Positions 34,527-44,360 of a stretch of DNA of 64,000 nucleotides are shown here, one piece after another. Location: assembly GCA_004293445.1 (NCBI GenBank), contig RDYP01000001.1, positions 206,754 to 270,753 of the forward strand. Reading direction: 5' to 3'. How positions within the stretch are numbered: the stretch's first letter is position 1; the number at the start of each line of letters is the position of its first letter. The notes beneath the pieces were generated by a model. It did no database searches and was not told the DNA's origin. It worked only from the letters and a program-made list of their open reading frames with translations. This DNA is from Verrucomicrobiota bacterium. GTDB lineage: Bacteria; Verrucomicrobiota; Verrucomicrobiia; Verrucomicrobiales; Akkermansiaceae. The translations under genes were made by a program, and so were the position numbers.

Positions 34527-36026
34527 ATGCCGCACTTCTCGCACATCGAAAATCCCGACGTCATCCTCATCGGCAGCGGCGTCATGTCGTCCAATCTTGG
34601 CGCGATGCTCAAGCGTCTCGAGCCGTCCCTGACCATTCAAGTGTATGAGGTCACCGACGGCCTTTCTCAGGAAAGCTCCGACGGATGGAATAATGCGGGT
34701 ACCGGTCATGCGGGCATCTGCGAACTCAGCTACACCCCTCATCGGGAAAAGGACGGCAGCGTCAATGTCGCGAAAGCCATCCAGATCTTCGAGCAATTCG
34801 AGCACTCCAAGCAGTTCTGGAGCTACGCCGTCGACAGCGGCATGGTCGATAACCCGCGCGAGTTCATCAACCCCGTCGCCCATCTCAGTTTCGTCCACGG
34901 GCAGGAGCAGGTCGACTACCTCAAGGCCCGCTACGACGGGATGTCTGCCCACCACTTCTTCCGTGACATGGAGTATTCGACCGATCGCACGACGATCGGA
35001 TCTTGGGCTCCACTGCTTGTCGAAGGACGCAAGGACATCCCGATCGCTGCGACCAAAATGGACGGCGGCACCGACGTGAATTTTGGCAACATTTCCCGCA
35101 AACTTCTCGGCTGGCTCGACCAGCAACCGGGCTGCGGTATCGCCTCGAACCACCGGGTGATCGACCTCACCAAAACCGAGCACGGTTGGGAGGTTCGGGT
35201 CAAAGATCTGCGCACCGGCGAGGTCCACGAGAACCATGCGAAGTTCGTCTTCGTCGGGGCCGGTGGAGGCAGCCTGACACTTCTCCAGAAGTCGGGTATC
35301 CCCGAAGCCAAAGGTCTGGGTGGCTTCCCCATCGGCGGCCAATGGTTGATCTGCGAGAACCCTGAGATCGTCGCCAAGCATCAGGCTAAGGTTTACGGCC
35401 AGCCGCTCGAATCCGCACCGACCATGGCCGTGCCCCATCTCGATACCCGGATTCTTGACGGCAAGAAGACCCTTCTCTTCGGGCCCTTCGCTGCTTGGAC
35501 CACCAAGTTCCTCCACAAAAAGGGCAGCTACCTCGATTTGCCCCTGTCGGTCAAACCGGACAATCTTGCCACGCTCCTCAAGATCGGGGCGAGCAACCTG
35601 CCACTCGTCCAATACCTCGTTCAACAAGGGACCCAGAGCATGGCCGACCGCATGGAAGTCCTCCATGTCTTCTACCCCGATGCCAAGGCTGAGGACTGGA
35701 AGTTGATCGACGCCGGCATCCGCGTTCAAGCGATCAAAAAGACCGACGGCGAAGCAGGCATCGTTCACTACGGCACCGAAGTGATCACCAATGCGGATCG
35801 CAGTATTTCCGCCCTCCTCGGAGCATCACCCGGTGCTTCGGTGTCGGTGAACATCGTGCTCGATGTCGTGAAGCTCTGCTTCCCCGATCTGCTTGCGACC
35901 CCAGAGGGCCAGGCTCGGATGAGCGAAATGATCCCGACTTGGAACGAGGACATCAAGCGACCCGAGGCCGCTGCACGATTCCACGAGGTCAGTCAGCGTG
36001 CGGACCGGATTCTCGGCCTCGCCTGA
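34527..36026 (+). CDS. mqo: Malate:quinone oxidoreductase
   Basis: A 499-residue FAD-dependent peripheral membrane enzyme oxidising L-malate to oxaloacetate and reducing quinone. The dinucleotide motif VILIGSGVMSSNLG is followed by the Mqo-specific ESSDGWNNAGTGHAG and later FVFVGAGGGSLTLLQKSGIPE. In this organism the quinone is presumably menaquinone from the men operon at 12-17 kb. In the 102-bp upstream gap AATCCTT/AAGGATT (34460-34478) forms a small hairpin of unknown role. It converges on mnmE with 15 bases between. Confidence 0.96.
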   Translation: MPHFSHIENPDVILIGSGVMSSNLGAMLKRLEPSLTIQVYEVTDGLSQESSDGWNNAGTGHAGICELSYTPHREKDGSVNVAKAIQIFEQFEHSKQFWSYAVDSGMVDNPREFINPVAHLSFVHGQEQVDYLKARYDGMSAHHFFRDMEYSTDRTTIGSWAPLLVEGRKDIPIAATKMDGGTDVNFGNISRKLLGWLDQQPGCGIASNHRVIDLTKTEHGWEVRVKDLRTGEVHENHAKFVFVGAGGGSLTLLQKSGIPEAKGLGGFPIGGQWLICENPEIVAKHQAKVYGQPLESAPTMAVPHLDTRILDGKKTLLFGPFAAWTTKFLHKKGSYLDLPLSVKPDNLATLLKIGASNLPLVQYLVQQGTQSMADRMEVLHVFYPDAKAEDWKLIDAGIRVQAIKKTDGEAGIVHYGTEVITNADRSISALLGASPGASVSVNIVLDVVKLCFPDLLATPEGQARMSEMIPTWNEDIKRPEAAARFHEVSQRADRILGLA

Positions 36027-36041
36027 AATTGGGAAGAGAGG

Positions 36042-37397
36042 CTACTTGCCGATACAGAAGCGGCTGAAGATCGCACCGAGGATCTCCTCGGTGTCGACCT
36101 TACCGCAGATCTCGCCCAGCGACTCGAGCGCGGAACGCATTTCGAGTGCCGCCAATTCGGGAGCGGCTCCTTGCGATAACAAGTTGAGGGCCTCCCGCAG
36201 GGCGTCATCCGCCCGCTTCAAACAGTCGCGATGGCGCGTATTGATCGCCACTGCATGCTCGCCCCAATCGGCCTCGCCAAGATCCAAAGCGGCCCGGATC
36301 TCCCGCCGCAGTGGCTCGACGCCTTCACCACCCAGACAGCAGAGCCTCACTCCGGGCTGGTCCTTCCACTCGGGATGCTCACCGAGGTCGCATTTATTCA
36401 GCACGGTGAGCACCCGGCCCCTACTGTCCGGCAATTCCACAGTACTGTCGGAGAGGGGCAAAGAGGCGTCACGTACCACCAGCAAAAGGTCGGCGCGGAT
36501 TGCCTCCTGCAAGGTCCGGCGAATTCCTTCGCGCTCCACGACGCCCGCCTCGACACGGAGGCCCGCGGTATCGATCAGTCGCAGAGGGACCCCGTCGAGC
36601 AGCAGCACTTCTTCGATCGTGTCGCGCGTGGTGCCGGCTTCATCACTAACAATTGCCCGTTCGCTGCCTAATAAGAGGTTCAGCAGGCTCGATTTCCCGG
36701 CATTCGGTCGCCCGCAAATCACGGTGCGCACCCCCTCGCGCAGAATGCGTCCCTGCTCGGCCGTGGCCAATAATCGGTCGATTCCCACCCGCACCCGGCT
36801 GATTCCAGCACCGAAGAGCTCCCCGGTGTCAGGATCGATATCCTCCTCCGGAAAATCGATCCACGCCTCCAAATGGGCGATCAATCCGATCAAATCCTCT
36901 CGCAAAGCTCCGGTGAGGCGACCGATGCCGCCTTCGAGTTGTTCATGAGCTGCCCTTAGTGCCAGGTCGCTCTGCGCGGAAATCAAATCCATGACCGCCT
37001 CTGCCTGGGTCAGGTCGAGTTTGCCGTGAAGGAAAGCGCGCTCACTGAATTCGCCCGGTCCCGCCGACCGCGCCCCACACTCGAGGAGCCGTTCGATGAC
37101 TCGACGAGTGACAAGCCTCCCTCCGTGGCAGGCGATCTCCACCACCGGCTCGCCCGTGAAACTGCGGGTTCCATGGAACACCGTCATCAAGACATCGTCC
37201 AAAGTTCGCCCCGCCGCATCGAGGATCTTGGCCCGCGTGGCACGACGCTCGATGGCCCGTCCTGCCGCGCCTGCGGAGGCCCGATCTGCGATTTCGACAG
37301 CCTGCGGCCCCGATACGCGGATCAGGGCCACCGCGGAGGTCCCGCCTCCGCTTGCGAGAGCGACGATGCTGTCGAAGTTCACCGTTCCGCGAGTCAT
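36042..37397 (-). CDS. mnmE: tRNA uridine-5-carboxymethylaminomethyl modification GTPase
   Basis: A 451-residue GTPase which, with MnmG, modifies the wobble uridine of several tRNAs. The N-terminal tetrahydrofolate-binding domain starts MTRGTVNFDSIVALASGGG; the G domain has GRPNAGKSSLLN, DEAGTTRDTIEE, DTAGLR and NKCD; the invariant C-terminal CIGK ends the protein. ATG 37397 is preferred to the TTG at 37409, which would abut the hisC stop. It is likely cotranscribed with hisC. Confidence 0.96.
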   Translation of the reverse strand: MTRGTVNFDSIVALASGGGTSAVALIRVSGPQAVEIADRASAGAAGRAIERRATRAKILDAAGRTLDDVLMTVFHGTRSFTGEPVVEIACHGGRLVTRRVIERLLECGARSAGPGEFSERAFLHGKLDLTQAEAVMDLISAQSDLALRAAHEQLEGGIGRLTGALREDLIGLIAHLEAWIDFPEEDIDPDTGELFGAGISRVRVGIDRLLATAEQGRILREGVRTVICGRPNAGKSSLLNLLLGSERAIVSDEAGTTRDTIEEVLLLDGVPLRLIDTAGLRVEAGVVEREGIRRTLQEAIRADLLLVVRDASLPLSDSTVELPDSRGRVLTVLNKCDLGEHPEWKDQPGVRLCCLGGEGVEPLRREIRAALDLGEADWGEHAVAINTRHRDCLKRADDALREALNLLSQGAAPELAALEMRSALESLGEICGKVDTEEILGAIFSRFCIGK

Positions 37398-37409
37398 GGC
37401 GGAGCTCAA

Positions 37410-38516
37410 TTAGGAAGCGGCGATGTCCGCGAGCACCCGGTCGAGCACCTCCAGGCATCGTGCGTTTTGTGCCGGCGTGCCGACGGAGATTCGCACCCAG
37501 TCAGGGAGCTTGTAGCTGCTCATGGCCCGAATGATCACGCCCTGGGCAAGCATTTCACGGAACACACGATCGCCCTGTCCTACTTTTACCAGAATGAAAT
37601 TGGCAACGCTGGGAACGAATTCCAAACCGCGGGCATGGAAGGCGGCCTCGTAAAATGAAAGGCCCTCGCGATTGATCTCGCGGGTCCGCAAAACGTGCTC
37701 GTCATCCTCAAGTGCCGCGAGGGCACCCGCCTGGGCGATCGCGTTGGTATTAAAAGGTTGCCGCGCCTTTTGGAGAATGCCGGCGATGCTCTCCGAGCAG
37801 AGGCCGTAGCCGATTCGTAGCGCTGCCAGCCCGTGAATCTTCGAGCATGTCCGCAACACGCAAACATTCCGCCCTTCGCGGACGTAGCGCAGCACGTCCG
37901 GGGCATCATCGAGAAACTCGTGGTAGGCTTCGTCGAATACCACCACAACGTGCTCAGGCACCCGCGCCATGAAGCGGTCGATCTCCTCCTGCCCCACCAC
38001 CGTTCCGGTCGGATTGTTCGGGTTCGCGATGAAGACCAAGCGGGTGTTCGCGGTGATCGCGTCCGCCATGGCGTCTAAATCGTGCACGAAGCCCGGATCC
38101 GGCACTTCGACATATTTCGCGCCGAACAATGTGGCCATCAGCTTGTAAACCACAAAGGCATGCTCAGCGGCGATCAACTCGGCATCCGGATTGAGGAAGG
38201 AATGGCAGAGCAGTTCGATGATCTCGTTCGATCCATTCCCGAGCACCACATTCGAAATCCTCATGTCGAAGCGCTGGGCGATCGCATTCCGCAGCTTCCA
38301 ACCGCCCCCGTCGGGATAAATGTGGGAGTCCTCTAGCGCACTCCTCATCGCGGCCTTTGCCAAGGGCGATGGACCCAGCGGATTCTCGTTTGATGCGACC
38401 TTAACGATCTCTGCCGGATCAAGCCCCAGCTCGCGGGCGGTCTCCTCGATCGGTTTTCCTGGCTCGTAAGCGACGAGGTCACAGACGAATCGGTTGGCGG
38501 ATTGCTCGATGGCCAT
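37410..38516 (-). CDS. hisC: Histidinol-phosphate aminotransferase
   Basis: A PLP-dependent class I/II aminotransferase of 368 residues. Family features: KVASNENPLGPSPLA, LGNGSNEIIELL, FIANPNNPTGTVV, FDEAYHEFLD, and the PLP lysine in RTCSKIHGLAALRIGY. HisC converts imidazole-acetol phosphate to histidinol phosphate; some members also act on aromatic amino-acid precursors. ATG 38516 starts the homologous part; the frame continues upstream but that sequence is not protein-like. No other his gene is present in the window. Confidence 0.92.
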   Translation of the reverse strand: MAIEQSANRFVCDLVAYEPGKPIEETARELGLDPAEIVKVASNENPLGPSPLAKAAMRSALEDSHIYPDGGGWKLRNAIAQRFDMRISNVVLGNGSNEIIELLCHSFLNPDAELIAAEHAFVVYKLMATLFGAKYVEVPDPGFVHDLDAMADAITANTRLVFIANPNNPTGTVVGQEEIDRFMARVPEHVVVVFDEAYHEFLDDAPDVLRYVREGRNVCVLRTCSKIHGLAALRIGYGLCSESIAGILQKARQPFNTNAIAQAGALAALEDDEHVLRTREINREGLSFYEAAFHARGLEFVPSVANFILVKVGQGDRVFREMLAQGVIIRAMSSYKLPDWVRISVGTPAQNARCLEVLDRVLADIAAS

Positions 38517-38590
38517 GCGCGGCAAACTAGGCAGCGCATTCGGCTCCCGCAACCCGCAACCCGGGTCGCGATTGAAAAAAACACCGCTTA

Positions 38591-39793
38591 TCACGCCTCC
38601 GCCTGCCAGCGGACCGGTGGTGCCAGCAATCCTTTGTGCTCGGTCGCCCCATCGACCGTGAATGGATAAACATGCCAGTGATAATCGTAAGCATGCCTCC
38701 ATTCCGCCTCGAAAACGCCCACATCCACGAAATAGAGGCCTGCACCTAGGTCCAAACGATCGATCTCAAACCGAATGCTCCCCTTGCCCAAGCAGTCTGA
38801 TACTTCGACTCGCCCGAGCTGGGTATTGGTATCGAGGCAAACACTGCCATCCTCCCGCGTGATCGAAACGACGAAGGCCGGGTTCCGGACCAACTGCCGC
38901 GCATGATAATCCAGCTTCACCGCGAAGGCACCACCCGAGCGAATTCGATCCCCCGGTAAAAGCGCCACTGCTTCGATCTCCATCTCAAAGCTCCCAAATC
39001 GATTTTCTCGTGGAATCAGCGCGATCCCGCCTGTAGCTCGAAGCGGGCCTTTCGATGGAGTCCGCCGAAGCGTCTCCTCACGCATTTCCGTCTCGTAAAG
39101 TCCTGCCACAACCTCAGCTCCACCAAATGCAGCAACCTTGCCATGCTTCAGCCACAAGGCACGATCGCAGGAACGCCGAACTTCATCCATGCCGTGAGAC
39201 ACCATCACGATCGCACAGCCACGCTCACGCATGGCCTTGATTCGGGCATGGCATTTCGCCTGAAACGCGAGGTCGCCGACCGAAAGGAATTCGTCGACCA
39301 AAAGAATCTCCGGATCGGTATGGACAGCCACCGAGAAGGCGAGTCGCATCATCATTCCCGTGCTGTAAGTCCGCACGGGCTCGTCGACGAAGTCCTCCAA
39401 TTCGGCAAATGCAATGATCTCGTCCATCCGCTCCCGCATTTCCTGCCTCAGCAAGCCGGCGACGACCCCCGCAAGCATCGCATTCTCCCGCCCGCTAAGG
39501 TCGCCGAGAAAGCCGCCACCGAGATCGAGCAATGCCCCGACGCGGCCGTGCGTAGCGACGCGCCCCTTGCTCGGCCGACCAACCCCACCAAGCAGTCGCA
39601 GCAAGGTGGATTTTCCGGCCCCATTCGCCCCGACCACTCCGAGCATCTCACCCGGACCCACGGTGAAGGAAACCTCTGACAGGGCCCAGGGCGAAACCCT
39701 CTTGGGATTCGCTCCCCATGCGCGCACGCCTCCCTTCCGGCGATGGAGATATCGCTTGCTGACAGCCTCGGCGATGATGCGATGTTCGTTCAC
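38591..39793 (-). CDS. Polysaccharide ABC exporter ATP-binding protein, Wzt-type
   Basis: A 400-residue protein: an ATPase domain at about 1-245 with Walker A GANGAGKSTLL, the polysaccharide-export LDLGGGFLGDLSGREN, YSTGMMMRLAFSVAVHTDPEILLVDE (quoted as two adjoining motifs: signature-like YSTGMMMR and Walker B LLVDE) and VSHGMDEV. A C-terminal Wzt-type carbohydrate-binding domain lies at about 260-400 (IRFEIDRLDLGAGLYFVDVG). Such tails select the polysaccharide to be exported. The GTG start at 39793 overlaps the permease TGA. The frame is open far upstream on this strand, but that part is a shadow of the permease. Confidence 0.92.
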   Translation of the reverse strand: MNEHRIIAEAVSKRYLHRRKGGVRAWGANPKRVSPWALSEVSFTVGPGEMLGVVGANGAGKSTLLRLLGGVGRPSKGRVATHGRVGALLDLGGGFLGDLSGRENAMLAGVVAGLLRQEMRERMDEIIAFAELEDFVDEPVRTYSTGMMMRLAFSVAVHTDPEILLVDEFLSVGDLAFQAKCHARIKAMRERGCAIVMVSHGMDEVRRSCDRALWLKHGKVAAFGGAEVVAGLYETEMREETLRRTPSKGPLRATGGIALIPRENRFGSFEMEIEAVALLPGDRIRSGGAFAVKLDYHARQLVRNPAFVVSITREDGSVCLDTNTQLGRVEVSDCLGKGSIRFEIDRLDLGAGLYFVDVGVFEAEWRHAYDYHWHVYPFTVDGATEHKGLLAPPVRWQAEA

Positions 39794-40599
39794 ATTTCTT
39801 CCACGAATCGATGGCTCTGCACGATGAATACCCGGCGTCCAACCAGCATCAGGACGAGGGCCATGAGCAAGAGAATCCCCAAGGCGGCAAAGTCGGGCCA
39901 GCGGCCATTCAACAGGACCATTCGCCAAGCGTCCATCAGGCAGGCCATGGGATTCCATTGATACCACGCACGAAACGCCTCGGGCATGGAACTGGGGCTG
40001 TAAAAAATGGGTGATGCGAACATCAACAACTGAAGCAGGACGGTTAGGATATGCTGCGTGTCGCGGTGAAGAACGTTGAGTGACGCCAGTGGGTAAGCGA
40101 GCCCGACTGCCAGCAGATACTGAATGCCCACCAGCAGCGGCAAGGCCAGCCAGGCCCTGCTCGGTCGCAGCCCCAAAGACCAAAGCAGACCAAACAAAAG
40201 TGGCAGGGCGATAGCGAAGTGAATGAAGCGAACGCTGACACTCACATGCGGCAACAGCGATAGCGGGAAACCCGGTTGGCGAACCAAGGAGGGGTTTCCG
40301 GTAATCAGACCGACCCCCTGAGCCAAGGATCCCTGGAACCAGCTCCAAACCAGCACACCGATGTAAACATAAGCGGCATAATGCGGGATCTGTGCGCCCA
40401 GCGCCCGGTGGAAAATGGTCGCAAAAATGAACAATTGCAGCAATGGACCCGCCAAGGCCCATCCGAAGCCGAGGGATGATCTTTTATACTGCGCCTTCAA
40501 ATCGCGTGCTGTGAGCACGAGCAAGACGTCGCGCGCGTGACGCCAGCGACGCCCCCTCGCCTGCGCCGGTGCCTGTGGAATGATATCTTCCGCTCTCAT
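39790..40599 (-). CDS. Polysaccharide ABC exporter permease, Wzm-type
   Basis: A 269-residue ABC-2 type permease with six hydrophobic helices. The N-terminal amphipathic LVLTARDLKAQYKRSSLGFGWALAGPL-type segment (key part RDLKAQYKRSSLGF) and SPIFYSPSSMPEAFRAWYQWNPM are hallmarks of TagG/Wzm polysaccharide exporters. It starts with ATG overlapping the tandem glycosyltransferase stop and ends overlapping the Wzt-type start, so all four genes from 44.3 to 38.6 kb form a tightly coupled operon. Confidence 0.92.
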   Translation of the reverse strand: MRAEDIIPQAPAQARGRRWRHARDVLLVLTARDLKAQYKRSSLGFGWALAGPLLQLFIFATIFHRALGAQIPHYAAYVYIGVLVWSWFQGSLAQGVGLITGNPSLVRQPGFPLSLLPHVSVSVRFIHFAIALPLLFGLLWSLGLRPSRAWLALPLLVGIQYLLAVGLAYPLASLNVLHRDTQHILTVLLQLLMFASPIFYSPSSMPEAFRAWYQWNPMACLMDAWRMVLLNGRWPDFAALGILLLMALVLMLVGRRVFIVQSHRFVEEM

Positions 40600-43181
40600 G
40601 ATTCAGACACGGCATCAGCACGGCAACCCAACCCGTATTTCCGGGTATGACGAATGCTTTGCCACAAGGCCAGCGGGCCCAGTAGCATGCCTGCGAACTC
40701 AATGGCCAGGAGACTCCATGGGTATTTCGAACGCCCTCGCAAGCGATTGAGGACTCTCGATGCCATCGAGGTTGGCAGCTCGTAGCCAAGTCGAACCAGC
40801 GCTCGCTTGTCACGAAACTTGCTGAAGGTGATCAAGTGATAAGCAACGTGCCCTTTTGAGTAGGCCATCAATTGGCGCTTTAGTTCCGCCATGCTCACCC
40901 GGTGATGATGCCACGCCACCGCCTCCGCTTCGTAGCAAATGACATGGCCGCGCCGCAGGATCTGATAGAACCACAAGGTGTCCTCCCCCACTCCAGCTGG
41001 TACTCCGGAGCCCAGACACTCTTCGAAGGCTCCGATCTGAGGATCATGGAACAGCTCGCGTCGAAATGCGAGGTTCCCCGTGCCTCCAATTTGCCAGGTC
41101 GGCACTGCGCGTCGCTTCCATCGGTGGAACCATTCGCCGTCGAACTCGCGTCGTTGGAAACCACGACCGAAACCACCGTATTCTTCGAAGTTCAGCTCCG
41201 CTTCGCTCTCCAAGCTCGCCGGCAGGGTATGACCGCTGACCGCCGCGACGTCTGCTCGCGCGAGCGGTTCGATCAAGCGCTCCAGCCAATCGGCCGCCAC
41301 GACCATGTCGTCGTCCGTCATGGCCACGATCTCCTCCCGCGCCGCGGCTAGGCCTGCGTTCCGCGCGTAGGAGGATCCTGGCCGACCTTCCTCAACCAGT
41401 TCGGCTGTTGGGAAATCCTGAAGTACTTGGCGAATCCCCGGTCGCCCCGGCCGATTGTCGACGACGATGACCTGCAAACGCCTCCGCGTCGCCAGACCGA
41501 AGATCGAAGTGAGGCAGCGACGAAGATCGGAGGGTCGATCACAAGTAGCGACAATGATACTCACCCCGATCTCCTCGGCGAGACCGCGCGGACGATCCAT
41601 GGCGCGATGAAGGAGACGCTGAAAATCGAACACATGGCCGGCCCAGCTTACCGATGGATCTTGATCGCCCAAAGTCAGCACCTGCCACCACATCGAGCGG
41701 GCGATCTCATCGGCCAAGCGCGATGGCGCGATCACCGCACCACGACTTTGGATTCGAAGCCGACCCAGTGGTCGACCCTTCCACTGCACCACGATCTCAA
41801 GCACTTCCCGTCCCGCTCCCTCGTCCAATGGTCGTAAAGGCCGGGAAAGGTCGACAGTCACGAGACCACCGAGCACCAGCTCGGAACCGCCCACAGGCGG
41901 ATCGATCCTGAAGGCATCGGGACGAGCCGCCTCGTCTTTGACGATCTTCCGTCGTGCCCGAAGATACGCACCGCGCCCGTCCACATAGCCCTTGATCTCG
42001 CGGACGACCAACTCCCGCGGAAACCAAGTCGGAGTCCACCAAGAACGCCGCCAACGCTCCCAAGCCCAGTGTCGCCACCACCATCGGGTCAGCTTCCGAA
42101 TGGCAGGACGATTCTCAGGAAACGCCAGCGCCTCTCGCTCAAAAAAACAGCGCGTCGCATGCCCGTAGCTGTAGAGAAGTTTGGAGAGCTCCTCCATGCT
42201 CCGTCGGTGGCGATGTCTTACGATCGCGGTCGGCTCGTAGAGGCAGATCATCCCCGAGCGCAGGCAGCGGAAGAATATCTCGTGATCGCCCCCCCCAAGA
42301 GTCGGGGTTCCGACGTCCAGTGCCGGGTCGAATTGGCCGATCTCGTCGAACAAGGTCCGCCGGATGGCCATATTCGCTCCGGCACCGAGTTGGCCCGCTC
42401 CAACCAGATGCCACGGCAATGAAGCGCCGCGTCGGGATTGCAGATAGGTGCGATTGCAGCCGCGACCGAAGCCGCCGTAACGCTCGAATAAGAATTGGGC
42501 GGGCGACTCCAATTCAGCCGGTTCGATGAGTCCGGTCACCAGCCCGATCGCGGAATCCTCGCCGAAGACCCGTGCCAGCGCTTCGGTCCACCCGGCATCC
42601 ACCATCACGTCGTCGTCGGTGTAAGCGACGATCTCTCCCCGTGCTTCGACGATGGCCCGATTCCTCGCATGATCGAGCCCTGGACGATCTTCGCGAACGT
42701 AGCGGAATTCGGGAAACTTCTCCGCCACCAAGCGCGCCGTGGCCTCCGTCGACGGAGCGTTGTCGATGACCAGCACTTCCAGCGGCGCGAGTCGCAGGCC
42801 AGCAATCGATGCCAAGCACTTGGCCATGTCATCCGGGCGATCCCGCGTGCAGATCGCCACGCTGATCGTTGGCAGCCCCTTGTTCGGCAGTGACTCCGGT
42901 GAATGGTCCGCGACTTCCGGCCGGGAATCGATGCCATCATCCAACAAAGCCCGCCGCGCCAATTCCCGTCCGAGCTTCGGCGTATGCCCCGACAGCAATC
43001 GCCTCGCGACATCCGCCGCAGACAACACGCCATTCGCCACCGGCACCTGCATCACCATCAGCGGCACTCCATGCCAGCGGACCAATAGACGGGCGGCACG
43101 GTAAGACGTCGGCACCGGCAAATCACCGGGTGTCGAAAGTTCGTAATCTAGGGGGATGATTGGCAACAGCATCATGCACAT
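40596..43181 (-). CDS. Tandem double GT2 glycosyltransferase
   Basis: An 861-residue protein with two glycosyltransferase family 2 domains (about 104-330 and 565-800). Each has the nucleotide-binding start (ISVAICTRDRPDDM; VSIIVATCDRPSDL), a DDD metal motif (YTDDDVMVDAGW; MTDDDMVVAADW), an EYGGFGRG-like segment and a late acidic/catalytic block (GGDHEIFFRCL; GEDTLWFYQIL). Each is preceded by a small similar domain (ARLLVRWHGVPL near residue 29; EIVVQWKGRPLGRL near residue 480), so the whole unit seems duplicated. A C-terminal hydrophobic stretch may contact the membrane. It probably adds two sugars of the polysaccharide exported by the adjacent ABC system. Confidence 0.9.
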   Translation of the reverse strand: MCMMLLPIIPLDYELSTPGDLPVPTSYRAARLLVRWHGVPLMVMQVPVANGVLSAADVARRLLSGHTPKLGRELARRALLDDGIDSRPEVADHSPESLPNKGLPTISVAICTRDRPDDMAKCLASIAGLRLAPLEVLVIDNAPSTEATARLVAEKFPEFRYVREDRPGLDHARNRAIVEARGEIVAYTDDDVMVDAGWTEALARVFGEDSAIGLVTGLIEPAELESPAQFLFERYGGFGRGCNRTYLQSRRGASLPWHLVGAGQLGAGANMAIRRTLFDEIGQFDPALDVGTPTLGGGDHEIFFRCLRSGMICLYEPTAIVRHRHRRSMEELSKLLYSYGHATRCFFEREALAFPENRPAIRKLTRWWWRHWAWERWRRSWWTPTWFPRELVVREIKGYVDGRGAYLRARRKIVKDEAARPDAFRIDPPVGGSELVLGGLVTVDLSRPLRPLDEGAGREVLEIVVQWKGRPLGRLRIQSRGAVIAPSRLADEIARSMWWQVLTLGDQDPSVSWAGHVFDFQRLLHRAMDRPRGLAEEIGVSIIVATCDRPSDLRRCLTSIFGLATRRRLQVIVVDNRPGRPGIRQVLQDFPTAELVEEGRPGSSYARNAGLAAAREEIVAMTDDDMVVAADWLERLIEPLARADVAAVSGHTLPASLESEAELNFEEYGGFGRGFQRREFDGEWFHRWKRRAVPTWQIGGTGNLAFRRELFHDPQIGAFEECLGSGVPAGVGEDTLWFYQILRRGHVICYEAEAVAWHHHRVSMAELKRQLMAYSKGHVAYHLITFSKFRDKRALVRLGYELPTSMASRVLNRLRGRSKYPWSLLAIEFAGMLLGPLALWQSIRHTRKYGLGCRADAVSES

Positions 43182-44305
43182 GGGGGGGAATCAGGAGGAC
43201 GGTAGGACTTGTCTTGATCGAGAAGGGCTTGCATCCGCTTGCGTTTGATCGCGTCAGCCCATGCTTGACGCCTCGGCCGCGGTTTCCGCTGCTTTGGTTG
43301 AGGCGGTGCATCGACGATACCTGACCAGGGTGCCTGACCTCGGGTTCCGGTCAGTAGGCGGATGAGGCTTTTCCCAGCCATCAGATGGAACTTCAGGCTC
43401 GAAAGCAGGATCGGATCTTCCAAGACCGCACGGAGCATCGATCTTAAACAAGCGGGGTAGTCGCCCCACAGGTGGCATTTCGCGACTAGATAGCTGTGAA
43501 AATTTCCCGCTGACCAACGGAAGATCGACGACTCAAGCGCTGGGTTTCGTGCGCGGGCCCGATCCATCGTAATGCGATACGATTCTCCCATCGCAGCAAC
43601 ATTTAGACTCATGCAGTCGCCAATCTGTCGATAGGACACTAAGGCCTCACGGACGAGCCCGACCCGGAACCGCTCTGCAATCCGGATCGATAAATCCCAA
43701 TCCTCGCAACCCTGAGCCCCGCCCTGTTCCGCTCGCTCGAGATAAAGCCCGATCTGCTCTAAGGCCGAAGCGCGGAAAAGGGGCACGCTCGCGTTCCCAA
43801 TAAAATTCCGCAGAATCAGCGAGCGTGGCACCCAACCCTCGAGCTCGGTAGCAAAGGCCGCGGTGATCATGCGCCCCTGTGCATCAATCTTCTCCGATCG
43901 GCAATAAACCAGCCCGACGTCCTCCCCGCCCGCCTCCATTCGAGCCACCTGCAGCTCGAGCTTCCGCGGGTGCCAAAGATCGTCGGCGTCCAATGGCGCG
44001 ATGTATCGGCCACGCGCTTCCCGAATCCCGCTGTTGCGCGCGGCACCCACTCCACCATTCGGACGCTCGATCAAACGAATCCGGCCATCTTCGGACATCT
44101 GATCCCGAACCAGAGCCGCCGTGCCGTCGCTCGATCCGTCATCGATCACTAGAATCTCGATATCTTTCAGGGTCTGACCGCGAGCAGACGCCAAGGTGTC
44201 CGCCAACCACCCGGCCGCATTATAGGCCGGAATGATGACGGAAACCACGACCCTGACGTCGCCGCTGTTGCAAAATGCCACTCGGCCGACACTAGGAAAC
44301 TCCAC
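43172..44305 (-). CDS. GT2 family glycosyltransferase
   Basis: A GT-A glycosyltransferase of up to 377 residues. The start of the fold is VSVIIPAYNAAGWLADTL, then EILVIDDGSSDGT, GGVGAARNSGI and the metal motif PLDADDLW; the acceptor-side EDWDLSIRIAERF block is near residue 205. It is the first gene of the polysaccharide operon, and its end overlaps the tandem GT2 gene by ten bases. GTG 44305 is the longest start; GTG 44248 (VVSVIIP) gives a more typical N-terminus. Confidence 0.9.
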   Translation of the reverse strand: MEFPSVGRVAFCNSGDVRVVVSVIIPAYNAAGWLADTLASARGQTLKDIEILVIDDGSSDGTAALVRDQMSEDGRIRLIERPNGGVGAARNSGIREARGRYIAPLDADDLWHPRKLELQVARMEAGGEDVGLVYCRSEKIDAQGRMITAAFATELEGWVPRSLILRNFIGNASVPLFRASALEQIGLYLERAEQGGAQGCEDWDLSIRIAERFRVGLVREALVSYRQIGDCMSLNVAAMGESYRITMDRARARNPALESSIFRWSAGNFHSYLVAKCHLWGDYPACLRSMLRAVLEDPILLSSLKFHLMAGKSLIRLLTGTRGQAPWSGIVDAPPQPKQRKPRPRRQAWADAIKRKRMQALLDQDKSYRPPDSPPCA

Positions 44306-44360
44306 ACTATCTGCAAGTCGTAGCTCGATCGGAGCCTTAATTTGCCGGGACTTCGATGCC

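Noticed and set aside
34401..35768. 455-codon open frame antisense to mqo
   Set aside because: mqo on the other strand is a complete family match; the antisense frame has no recognisable motif and arises from GC-rich codon positions.
39794..40462. N-terminal extension of the Wzt-type ATPase frame
   Set aside because: It is the permease gene read in another frame; the GTG at 39793 overlapping the permease stop is the real start.
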